A stretch of 9,013 nt of DNA from Candidatus Lindowiibacteriota bacterium (GTDB lineage Bacteria; Lindowbacteria; 2-12-FULL-62-27): the NCBI GenBank assembly GCA_023249255.1, contig JAHFCY010000134.1:1-9013 (forward strand), in the 5' to 3' direction. The translations under genes were made by a program, and so were the position numbers. Below, piece after piece: positions 1 to 5,855 of this stretch; position 1 is the first letter of the stretch, and each line of letters starts with the position of its first letter. Below the pieces are notes generated by a model. The model worked only from the letters and a program-made list of their open reading frames with translations, searched no databases and had not been told where the DNA came from.

Positions 1-1
1 G

Positions 2-226
2 TGGAAGGCGCTTGTGACGCCGGTTTTTGACGCGCTGAATCTGCCGGTCGATATCGAATTCATCGACATGCCGGTTGACATCCGAAGCCGGTATCAATAT
101 CACACCGAAGCCGATCCGCGCCGATTGCGCGCCGCCGGATTCCGCGGCATCCTCACGCCGCTTGGCGACGCCGTGCGCGAATACGTCCGCGATTATCTTG
201 TCCCCGGAGCGCATCTCATTCCCTGA
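2..226 (+). CDS. hldD: ADP-L-glycero-D-manno-heptose 6-epimerase, C-terminal fragment
   Basis: The last 74 codons of a gene that enters from the left edge; reading is open from base 2 (Trp-Lys-Ala-Leu) to the TGA at 224-226. HldD (RfaD) is a cytoplasmic NADP-dependent short-chain epimerase that converts ADP-D-glycero- to ADP-L-glycero-manno-heptose for the LPS inner core. The fragment carries the family's C-terminal substrate-domain signature: IEFIDMP, then RYQYHTEAD, then LRAAGF, and a final EYVRDYL helix. This matches the HldD pattern of a Pro-containing loop, 'RYQ..T.AD' and 'LRAAG'. The NAD-binding Rossmann part and catalytic Tyr/Lys lie outside the window. The last residues (VPGAHLIP) extend slightly past the usual end. 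The gene implies an LPS-bearing Gram-negative cell. A related sugar-nucleotide epimerase is the only realistic alternative. Confidence 0.85.
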   Translation, partial: WKALVTPVFDALNLPVDIEFIDMPVDIRSRYQYHTEADPRRLRAAGFRGILTPLGDAVREYVRDYLVPGAHLIP

Positions 227-253
227 AAAAAAATTCGTTTTTTTCAACTTTTT
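224..253 (+). terminator. AT-rich hairpin plus T-run at the end of hldD
   Basis: TGAAAAAAA (224-232) can pair perfectly over 9 bp with TTTTTTTCA (238-246) around the loop ATTCG. A second T-run follows at 249-253. The hldD stop codon forms the foot of the stem. The position between hldD and a new promoter fits a terminator that could work in both directions. The stem is almost all A-T, so it is weak compared with a classical GC-rich intrinsic terminator. Confidence 0.45.
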
Positions 254-256
254 ATA

Positions 257-285
257 TTGACTTTCATCCGTTGCGGCTGTATGAA
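257..285 (+). promoter_or_regulatory. Sigma70-like promoter for the kamA cassette
   Basis: TTGACT (257-262) matches the -35 consensus at 5 of 6 positions. A 17-bp spacer separates it from TATGAA (280-285), 4 of 6 for the -10. It lies just after the hldD terminator hairpin and upstream of the lysine aminomutase gene on the same strand. Transcription would begin near 292, giving a leader of about 80 nt. A small hairpin with a GGGC/GCCC stem lies around 321-332 in that leader; no known riboswitch was recognised. Confidence 0.5.
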
Positions 286-372
286 AGCGATTGAGCTCGT
301 CATCACGGGAGTTTCCGGCAGGGCGCAGGCCCGGCCGACATCTGAATATCGAAAGGATGTGGTTGTTACCAA

Positions 373-1758
373 ATGGATGAACCGATCCAGAGCGCTCGAG
401 GCAAGTCCGAGGGGGAAGCGCCAACGGATCTTCAACCTTCTCAAGTGAACACAAAGTCAGAATCGGCGATTGCCGATCCATATAAATCCAACTCTGTCTG
501 GAAAGACGTTCCCGATTCAGACTGGAACGATTTCAAGTGGCAGATGCGAAATGCCATCAAGACGGTTGACCAACTCAAACAGTTTTTGCCGCTGACACCC
601 ACCGAACAAGAACGGTTAAAACATGTCACCGACACGTATCACTTCATGCTGACGCCCTACTGGATGTCCTTGATCGACGCGGACGATCCGAACGATCCGG
701 TCCGTCTTCAGTCAATCCCGTCCGGCAAGGAACTCGACGTGACGCATTACGGCGAAGCCGACGCGCTGGACGAGAAAGATGACTCGCCCGTGCCGGGCCT
801 CACGCACCGGTACCCGAACCGCGTACTCATGTACACCACCAACGTCTGCTCGATGTACTGCCGCTTCTGCACGCGCAAACGCGAGTGGATTGACGGGGAT
901 TTTCAAATGAACCGCCAGCAAATCGACGCGATGCTGGAATACATCGAGCGGACCGAAACCGTCCGGGACGTGATCTGTTCCGGCGGCGATCCGCTCATGC
1001 TGTCGCCCGTCAAACTCGACTATCTGCTCCAGCGCCTGAAGGACATCCCGCACGTCGAAATGGTCCGGATCGGCACCCGCGTGCCGACAACGCTCCCGCA
1101 GAAAATCACGCCCGAGATCGTCGGCATCCTCGAGCGCGCAAAAAAAGTCTGGGTCCAGACGCATTTCAACCATCCGCGCGAAGTGACGCCCACGGCGGCC
1201 GCAGCGTGCCGCAGTATTTTGCGGGCCGGCGTGCCGCTCAACAACCACTCCGTCCTGATGCGCGGCGTGAACGACGATCCCTACGTTATGCTCGATCTCG
1301 TTCACAAACTCACGTCCGCCAAAATCCGGCCGTACTACATTTTTCACTGCGACCAGATCAAAGGCGCCGAATATTTCCGCACGTCGATCGCCAAGGGCGT
1401 CGAGATCATGGAATTTTTGCGCGGCCACACGTCAGGTCTTGCCGTCCCCACGTTCGTGGTCGACGCGCCGGGCGGCGGCGGCAAGATTCCCGTGATGCCC
1501 AACTACATCGTGTCGATTTCAGAGGAGCGCTGGGTGCTTCGGAACTACGAAGGCATGATGGTCGCGGTCGAGGAACCTCCGAGACCGCTTCGCCGGATCC
1601 GGCGGCGGCGTGTGCGCCGGCCGGTCGAGGGCGTCGCAAGGCTTTTGGCGGGCGAACAGCCGAGCCTCATTCCCGAGCACCTGCTCCGGTACGAGCGCCG
1701 TGTCGCCCGCGGAGCCGAGACTTCCGCGAAAACCGAATCCCTCACGCCCCAGACCTGA
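373..1758 (+). CDS. kamA: Lysine 2,3-aminomutase family radical SAM/PLP enzyme, zinc site lost
   Basis: A 461-residue cytoplasmic enzyme expected to interconvert L-lysine and L-beta-lysine using SAM, a [4Fe-4S] cluster and PLP. After a polar N-terminal extension (about 1-36) comes the family start WKDVPDSDWNDFKWQ. The radical-SAM motif is C159-x3-C163-x2-C166 (CSMYCRFC). SPVPGLTHRYP, CSGGDPL, THFNHP and GHTSG follow. The PLP lysine is K371 in DAPGGGGK. D327 (HCD) and D364 (VVD), 37 residues apart, match the two Asp that hold the lysine side chain in clostridial LAM; glutamate aminomutases carry other residues there, so lysine is the likely substrate. The zinc cysteines of clostridial LAM are absent, and residues 404-416 are Arg-rich instead. 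The ATG at 373 has only a distant purine run (351-357) as a possible RBS. The GTG at 448 is an alternative start. No ablB-type acetyltransferase is adjacent; an ATP-grasp gene follows after 7 nt. Confidence 0.9.
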   Translation: MDEPIQSARGKSEGEAPTDLQPSQVNTKSESAIADPYKSNSVWKDVPDSDWNDFKWQMRNAIKTVDQLKQFLPLTPTEQERLKHVTDTYHFMLTPYWMSLIDADDPNDPVRLQSIPSGKELDVTHYGEADALDEKDDSPVPGLTHRYPNRVLMYTTNVCSMYCRFCTRKREWIDGDFQMNRQQIDAMLEYIERTETVRDVICSGGDPLMLSPVKLDYLLQRLKDIPHVEMVRIGTRVPTTLPQKITPEIVGILERAKKVWVQTHFNHPREVTPTAAAACRSILRAGVPLNNHSVLMRGVNDDPYVMLDLVHKLTSAKIRPYYIFHCDQIKGAEYFRTSIAKGVEIMEFLRGHTSGLAVPTFVVDAPGGGGKIPVMPNYIVSISEERWVLRNYEGMMVAVEEPPRPLRRIRRRRVRRPVEGVARLLAGEQPSLIPEHLLRYERRVARGAETSAKTESLTPQT

Positions 1759-1765
1759 TCCACGC

Positions 1766-2794
1766 GTGAAAATCGGCATCGCTTTCGACCTGAAGCCCAG
1801 GGTATCCCCGGGCGCGGCCGTTCCCGACGACTACTTCGAGGAATACGACTCGCAGGAAACCGTCGAATCCATTGCCGCGGCGCTTCGAACTCTCGGACAT
1901 CAGACCGTTCTGCTCGGAGGCGGCACGCCCTTTCTCGATCACGTCCGGTACGATCCGCCCGACCTCGTCTGGAATATTGCCGAGGGACGCGGCGGGCGAT
2001 GCCGGGAATCCCACATTCCGGCCATCTGCGAATTTTTGAATATCCCGTACACGCATTCGGACCCGTTCACGCTTGCGGCGACGCTCGACAAGGCGGTGGC
2101 GAAACGGCTCGTCCGGCAGGCCGGCGTTGAGACACCCGATTTCTCCGTGATCCGCCGCATCGAGGAAATCGGCGACGTCAAACTGCCCGAGCCGCCCCTG
2201 TTTGTGAAGCCGCTCGATGAAGGCTCCTCAAAGGGCATCCGGGGCGATTCGATTTGCCGGCGCATTAAAGACGCCGAGGATCGGGTTCGATGGTTGATCG
2301 AGACCTACAGCCATCCGGTCCTGGTCGAGCAGTTCATTTCCGGCCGGGAGATCACCGTGGGCGTGATCGGCAACACAGGAGCACCCGAAAATCCGGATCG
2401 AGTCCTCGGCGTGATGGAAATCATTCCAAAAAACAAATCGAATCCCGATTTCATCTACAGTCTCGAGGTCAAACGCGATTTTGAGCGGCAGGTCGAGTAT
2501 GTGACGCCGCCAATTGCGCCCCAGCCGCACGTGCGGCTGATCAAAGAGGCGGCGCTGGCCGCGTTTCGCGCGCTCGAATGCCGGGACGTCACGCGGATCG
2601 ATTTCCGCCTCGGGCAGAATGGCATGCCGTATTTCATCGAAGCCAATCCCCTTCCGGGCCTTTCGCCCAAAACCGGCGATCTTCCGATCCTTTCGCGCCT
2701 GCTGGAAATTTCTTATGTTGATCTCATCGGAAAAATTTTGCTCGCCGCCGTCGAGCGGCTGAATCTCTCCAGGGCCGGGGTTTCGACGGCCTGA
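1766..2794 (+). CDS. D-Ala-D-Ala ligase-like ATP-grasp carboxylate-amine ligase
   Basis: A 342-residue ATP-grasp enzyme, expected to activate a carboxylate as acyl-phosphate and join it to an amine, probably in the cytoplasm. The start is a GTG 7 nt after the kamA stop, because the first beta strand (MKIGIAFDL) begins there. The open frame continues upstream to 1610, but only inside kamA. Ddl-like landmarks: SQETVESI (29-36; E31 near the first-substrate Glu), AEGRGGRCRE (72-81), LNIPYTHSDP, K148 and the EGSSKGI loop (152-158), LVEQFISGRE (186-195), and metal ligands D279, E292 and N294 with exactly the Ddl spacing, then NPLPGLS. It differs from Ddl at R237, where a substrate-site Tyr is usual. 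No Shine-Dalgarno is visible, so translational coupling to kamA is likely. A true cell-wall ligase is less likely given the pairing with an aminomutase; ligation of beta-lysine or a dipeptide is inferred. Confidence 0.85.
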   Translation: MKIGIAFDLKPRVSPGAAVPDDYFEEYDSQETVESIAAALRTLGHQTVLLGGGTPFLDHVRYDPPDLVWNIAEGRGGRCRESHIPAICEFLNIPYTHSDPFTLAATLDKAVAKRLVRQAGVETPDFSVIRRIEEIGDVKLPEPPLFVKPLDEGSSKGIRGDSICRRIKDAEDRVRWLIETYSHPVLVEQFISGREITVGVIGNTGAPENPDRVLGVMEIIPKNKSNPDFIYSLEVKRDFERQVEYVTPPIAPQPHVRLIKEAALAAFRALECRDVTRIDFRLGQNGMPYFIEANPLPGLSPKTGDLPILSRLLEISYVDLIGKILLAAVERLNLSRAGVSTA

Positions 2795-2847
2795 TCCAGA
2801 AAATCCTCGACTTTGCCCTCTGCCGGCCGTAGGGGAGGTCTCACATA

Positions 2848-2877
2848 TTGCCTCCGCGTGCGTGGCACGTGTATAAT
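2848..2877 (+). promoter_or_regulatory. Sigma70-like promoter with perfect TATAAT
   Basis: TTGCCT (2848-2853, 4 of 6) is followed by an 18-bp spacer and a perfect -10 TATAAT (2872-2877). It sits in the 90-bp gap between the ATP-grasp and propeller genes and would drive the propeller gene and hemB. The predicted start of transcription, about 7 nt past the -10, falls at or next to the ATG at 2884. This bears on which start codon is used. Confidence 0.55.
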
Positions 2878-2883
2878 CGCGTC

Positions 2884-4437
2884 ATGCGCATTGGAGGATG
2901 GGTGATGGCCGGGTTGAGCGTCTTTGTCGGATCGGCGGGGTTTGCCCAGGACATCGTCAAAATCGAAAAGGTGGGGAAACCGGCGGACGGCGTGGCGGCG
3001 GAGACGCCGGCGGTTCTCTACGAGGACACGCGGTTCACGCTGGTCACCGAGGAGGCCAACGTCCGGGATTTTCATATGGGGATGGGCCTGACGTGGGGCG
3101 ACTATGACGGCGACGGCTGGATCGATCTCTTCGTCGCGGGTTATTACCGCCATCCTGATCTACTGTATCAAAACAAAGGCGACGGAACGTTCCGGCGGCG
3201 CGACACCGATGCGGGCGTGAACGCCGACCGGGCGTCGGGCTTTGGTTGCGCCTGGGGCGACTACAACAACGACGGCCTGCTGGATCTTTTTGTCGCGAAC
3301 GTGAACGGGGAGCAGGATTTTCTATGGCAGAACAGGGGAGACAGCACGTTCACGCAGGCGGCGACAACATCCGGCATGACGGACAACAACAACGAATACG
3401 GCGTGGCGTGGGGCGATTATGACGGCGATGGATTTCTTGATCTGTATCTCACGACCGGCGACAATGATCTCCTCTATCACAACAACGGCAACGGGCGCTT
3501 TCACGAGGTCGCGAAGCAGTCCGGGATCGTCGATTCGGCTCCCGGATTTGGCGTGGCCTGGGGCGACTATGATAATGACGGCGACCTCGACATCTACGTC
3601 GCCAACAACGGAAACAAATCTGATTTCCTGTATCGCAACAACGGCAACGGAGCATTCACGAATGTCTCGGAGGAAGCCGGAATCAAAGACAGCGCAGATG
3701 GAATGGGATGCGCCTGGGCCGATTACGATAACGACGGCTGGCTCGACATCTACGTTGCCAACTACGGCGACCAGCCCGATTTTCTGTACCACAATAACGG
3801 CAACGGAACATTCACGCAGGCGGCGCTACAGGCCGGCGTACAGCGCGGCGGCAAAGGCCGCGGCGCGGCCTGGGGCGACATGGACAACGACGGCGACTGG
3901 GACCTGCTTGTCGCCAACGACGCCGGCCAGAAACCCTATCTGTTCCGGAACAATGCGAATGGCACGTTCAGCGAAGGCGCGTACGCGCTGGGCATCACGC
4001 TTGGCGGCTGGTGCATCGGCGCGTCCTGGGCCGACTACGACAATGACGGTGACGTCGACATATACCTTGGCACGCAGGTCACCCACGTCGATTTTCTGTG
4101 GCGCAACGATGACAAGAAAAAATTCAACTGGATCAAAATAAATCCCCTGACCTGCGGGCCGTTCGGCAGGGACACCGACGCATGCAAGTGGCGGCTGGCC
4201 ATCGGAGCGAGGGTGGATGTGGACCTGGACGGCGGCGGAGATTTTAGACCGGGGGTCGGGCGATTCGTGACGGCCCACGTCGGAGGCGGAGACGGTCTGG
4301 CGAGCGGCGCGATCCCCCTGCATTTTGGCACGCGGCAGGCAAAAATGGTGGACGTTCGAGTCCGGTATCCCAACGGCAAAACGGTCATCTACCTGAAGGT
4401 TCCGACGAACCGGATGATCACGGTCAAAGACAGATAA
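2884..4437 (+). CDS. Secreted seven-bladed FG-GAP/VCBS propeller protein with ASPIC/UnbV domain
   Basis: Probably exported; molecular role unknown. From ATG 2884 the 517-residue product starts with a Sec signal peptide (positive R2, hydrophobic stretch, likely cleavage after GFA near residue 21). Seven FG-GAP/VCBS blades follow, each with a calcium-loop-like signature such as [13 protein letters not shown] or [13 protein letters not shown]. Their key Asp fall at 73, 126, 178, 228, 280, 332 and 384, a period of about 52 residues (156 bp), with linkers of the form FLY.NNGNGTF. This fits a complete integrin-like beta-propeller. Residues from about 415 match the ASPIC/UnbV pattern: [29 protein letters not shown] and a terminal ITVKD. 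Start choice is uncertain: a TTG at 2848 overlaps the promoter, and ATG 2905 has a well-spaced GGAGGA but would leave a signal peptide with no positive charge. hemB starts 4 nt after the stop. Confidence 0.85.
   Translation: MRIGGWVMAGLSVFVGSAGFAQDIVKIEKVGKPADGVAAETPAVLYEDTRFTLVTEEANVRDFHMGMGLTWGDYDGDGWIDLFVAGYYRHPDLLYQNKGDGTFRRRDTDAGVNADRASGFGCAWGDYNNDGLLDLFVANVNGEQDFLWQNRGDSTFTQAATTSGMTDNNNEYGVAWGDYDGDGFLDLYLTTGDNDLLYHNNGNGRFHEVAKQSGIVDSAPGFGVAWGDYDNDGDLDIYVANNGNKSDFLYRNNGNGAFTNVSEEAGIKDSADGMGCAWADYDNDGWLDIYVANYGDQPDFLYHNNGNGTFTQAALQAGVQRGGKGRGAAWGDMDNDGDWDLLVANDAGQKPYLFRNNANGTFSEGAYALGITLGGWCIGASWADYDNDGDVDIYLGTQVTHVDFLWRNDDKKKFNWIKINPLTCGPFGRDTDACKWRLAIGARVDVDLDGGGDFRPGVGRFVTAHVGGGDGLASGAIPLHFGTRQAKMVDVRVRYPNGKTVIYLKVPTNRMITVKDR
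2893..2898 (+). promoter_or_regulatory. Shine-Dalgarno inside the propeller gene's 5' end
   Basis: GGAGGA lies 6 nt before the in-frame ATG at 2905, the ideal geometry for that codon. ATG 2884 has no upstream Shine-Dalgarno and coincides with the predicted transcription start. Either 2884 is used without a leader, giving a charged signal peptide, or 2905 is the true start with a short, uncharged one. Confidence 0.4.
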
Positions 4438-4441
4438 AGCA

Positions 4442-5446
4442 ATGGCCGCAAAATTTCCAATCGCGCGAATGAGGCGGCTGCGGCAGTTGCCGACGCTCCG
4501 AAATATCGTCCGGGAGACCCGGCTTCATCCCGCCGATTTCATCCATCCGCTGTTTGTCCGGCCCGGACGGGGTATTCGGGATCCGATCGCGTCGATGCCG
4601 GGACAGAGCCGGTTTTCGGTCGACACGCTCGTGAAAGAGTGCGAGCGGTCTTTCCGGCTCGGCGTGCGATCCGTTCTGCTGTTTGGCATTCCGCCCGACA
4701 AAGATTCTCTCGGAAAATCAGGCTACGCGAAAAACGGCATCGTGCCGCGGGCCGTTCGCGCGCTGAAACGAGCCCTGCCCGATCTCGTCGTGATCACCGA
4801 CGTGTGCCTGTGCGAGTACACCGATCACGGGCACTGCGGGGTGTTGGAAAAGACGAAGGGCCGGAGGAAAAAATACGCCGTGGACAACGACCGGACTCTG
4901 CCGCTTCTGGCGAAAATGTCTCTGGCGCACGCCGAAGCGGGCGCGGACGTGGTGGCGCCGTCGGACATGATGGACGGCCGGGTCGGCGCGATTCGCGCGG
5001 CGCTGGACAGCCGCGGATTTTCGCAGACACCGATTCTGTCCTACGCCGCCAAATACGCAAGCGCGTTTTACGGCCCGTTTCGAGACGCGGCCGGCTCGGC
5101 TCCGCAGTTTGGCGACCGGACCGGCTATCAGATGGATCCGCCCAACGTCCGGGAGGCCATCCGCGAAATCGAGCTTGACGTGAACGAGGGTGCGGACATG
5201 GTGATGGTGAAACCGGCGCTGGCATATCTGGACGTGATCCGCGCCGCGCGCGCGCGGTTTGACGTTCCGATCGCGGCGTACAACGTCAGCGGCGAGTACA
5301 GCATGGTGAAAGCCGCGGCCAGAGCCGGCTGGCTGGATGAGCGGCGGGTGGCGCTGGAAATTCTGACCGCGATCAAGCGGGCCGGGGCGAATCTCATTTT
5401 GACCTACTGGGCGCCGGACGCCTGCGGCTGGCTTCATTCCGCTTGA
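4442..5446 (+). CDS. hemB: Delta-aminolevulinic acid dehydratase (porphobilinogen synthase)
   Basis: A 334-residue cytoplasmic enzyme that condenses two 5-aminolevulinate molecules into porphobilinogen, an early step of heme and corrinoid synthesis. It is full length for the family. The N-terminus has the usual RMRRLR and VRETRL. The zinc site is visible as C122, C124 and C132 in [13 protein letters not shown], so this is the zinc-dependent rather than the Asp-rich magnesium type. The Schiff-base lysines are K204 (SYAAKYAS) and K257 (MVMVKPAL). [37 protein letters not shown] and LTYWA are all present. A basic insert, KTKGRRKK (137-144), lies between the zinc loop and VDND, where E. coli HemB is shorter. 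ATG 4442 is 4 nt after the propeller stop with no clear Shine-Dalgarno, so the two genes are probably co-transcribed. The pairing with the propeller gene looks incidental. No other heme gene is in the window. Confidence 0.96.
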   Translation: MAAKFPIARMRRLRQLPTLRNIVRETRLHPADFIHPLFVRPGRGIRDPIASMPGQSRFSVDTLVKECERSFRLGVRSVLLFGIPPDKDSLGKSGYAKNGIVPRAVRALKRALPDLVVITDVCLCEYTDHGHCGVLEKTKGRRKKYAVDNDRTLPLLAKMSLAHAEAGADVVAPSDMMDGRVGAIRAALDSRGFSQTPILSYAAKYASAFYGPFRDAAGSAPQFGDRTGYQMDPPNVREAIREIELDVNEGADMVMVKPALAYLDVIRAARARFDVPIAAYNVSGEYSMVKAAARAGWLDERRVALEILTAIKRAGANLILTYWAPDACGWLHSA

Positions 5447-5451
5447 GCCTA

Positions 5452-5481
5452 TTGACACGCGGCAAATATGCGGTAAATATT
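5452..5481 (+). promoter_or_regulatory. Promoter with perfect TTGACA upstream of the zinc-ribbon gene
   Basis: A perfect -35 hexamer TTGACA (5452-5457) begins 5 nt after the hemB stop. With an 18-bp spacer the best -10 is AATATT (5476-5481, 4 of 6). Neighbouring AT-rich hexamers are possible but score lower. Transcription would start near 5488. The spacer is almost entirely an 11-bp tandem repeat, so the promoter is a candidate for regulation. Confidence 0.5.
5459..5480 (+). repeat. Tandem 11-bp repeat, GCGGYAAATAT x2, within the promoter
   Basis: GCGGCAAATAT (5459-5469) is followed directly by GCGGTAAATAT (5470-5480), differing at one base. The copies fill the -35/-10 spacer and reach into the proposed -10. 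A period of 11 bp is close to one helical turn, which would place two identical protein contacts on one face of the DNA. A paired operator is inferred; no regulator is encoded nearby. Confidence 0.6.
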
Positions 5482-5493
5482 TTATTGAAAGGA

Positions 5494-5550
5494 ATGGAGG
5501 AGTGCACGGGAAATCCGGACAGTTGTCCGAAGTGCGATCAGGACGATTAG
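5494..5550 (+). CDS. Possible 18-residue Cys-rich acidic peptide
   Basis: An ATG-to-TAG frame encoding MEECTGNPDSCPKCDQDD. It has three cysteines (C4, C11, C14), the last two as a CPKC knuckle, and an acidic tail. It lies between the promoter and the zinc-ribbon gene, 18 nt before that gene's ATG. Against it: the purine run GAAAGGA (5487-5493) is too close to the ATG to be a good Shine-Dalgarno, and so short a frame can occur by chance. The frame is also open upstream through TTG codons at 5485 and 5452. It could be a leader peptide, a metal-binding microprotein, or nothing. Function unknown. Confidence 0.25.
   Translation: MEECTGNPDSCPKCDQDD
5516..5529. repeat. Short inverted repeat CGGACA-GT-TGTCCG
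   Basis: Six-base arms (5516-5521 and 5524-5529) surround a 2-bp centre; as RNA this gives a 5-bp stem with an AGTT loop. It lies in the leader between the promoter and the zinc-ribbon gene and inside the possible 18-codon frame. It could be an operator half-site pair or a small leader hairpin. It is short enough to be chance. Confidence 0.3.
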
Positions 5551-5568
5551 CCGAGAGGAGGGCGGAAT

Positions 5569-5781
5569 ATGGACGATAACGACAATGAGGGCCAGAGCCG
5601 TTTTTCGCTGGAGGGCACATCCACGCGGATGGTCTGCGAGGAGTGCGGATACAAGTGGCGGCTTGAAGAGAACGCCGAGGAAGTCGACGAAGAGGAGGGA
5701 ACGGTTTATTACGACGCCAACGAAAGGACCGAGGATCCCGTCTGCCCGATCTGCGGCTGTTCGGACGTTCTTCCGCTCTGA
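5569..5781 (+). CDS. Small acidic zinc-ribbon protein, function unknown
   Basis: A 70-residue protein with two Cys pairs, C23-x2-C26 (CEECGYKW) and C59-x2-C62 (CPICGCSD), 32 residues apart, plus C64: a likely four-Cys zinc ribbon. The segment between the knuckles is strongly acidic (EENAEEVDEEEG), as is the N-terminus (MDDNDNEG). No signal peptide or membrane segment is seen, so it should be cytoplasmic. The start is well supported: GGAGG within the purine run 5553-5562 sits 7 nt before the ATG, the best Shine-Dalgarno in the window. It has its own promoter upstream and is separated from the thiolase gene by 74 nt without an evident terminator. I do not recognise a named family. A nucleic-acid-binding, metal-handling or protein-adaptor role is possible, but nothing here decides. 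Confidence 0.8.
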   Translation: MDDNDNEGQSRFSLEGTSTRMVCEECGYKWRLEENAEEVDEEEGTVYYDANERTEDPVCPICGCSDVLPL

Positions 5782-5855
5782 TCCGATTCGTTCTTTTTCC
5801 CGCCGGGACGACGGCGACGGAATGCGTTATTCCTCTTTGATCCGAAGTCTGCCGC

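Noticed and set aside
281-448. 55-codon frame starting at ATG 281, overlapping the start of kamA.
   Set aside because: The ATG lies inside the proposed -10 hexamer, there is no Shine-Dalgarno, and the product shows no recognisable feature. The kamA reading explains the overlap.
712-1428. 238-codon open frame on the minus strand.
   Set aside because: It is antisense to kamA, whose motifs are conserved across this whole stretch.
1610-1765. Upstream extension of the ATP-grasp frame to 1610.
   Set aside because: It would overlap the kamA C-terminus by about 150 nt and add a Ser/Arg/Pro-rich tail before the first beta strand. The GTG at 1766 gives a family-like N-terminus.
2795-2847. Possible terminator between the ATP-grasp gene and the next promoter (CCCT...AGGG pairing near 2817-2835).
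   Set aside because: The pairing is about 4 bp with a long loop and no following T-run.
3096-4056. Repeated DNA within the propeller gene considered as a non-coding repeat array.
   Set aside because: The similarity follows the 156-bp protein blade period and codon frame, so it is explained by the FG-GAP/VCBS repeats of the protein.
5782-5855. Possible terminator after the zinc-ribbon gene (TCCC-GCC-GGGA near 5798-5808).
   Set aside because: The stem is only 4 bp with a 3-nt loop, and the T-run lies before it rather than after it, so it does not fit an intrinsic terminator on either strand.
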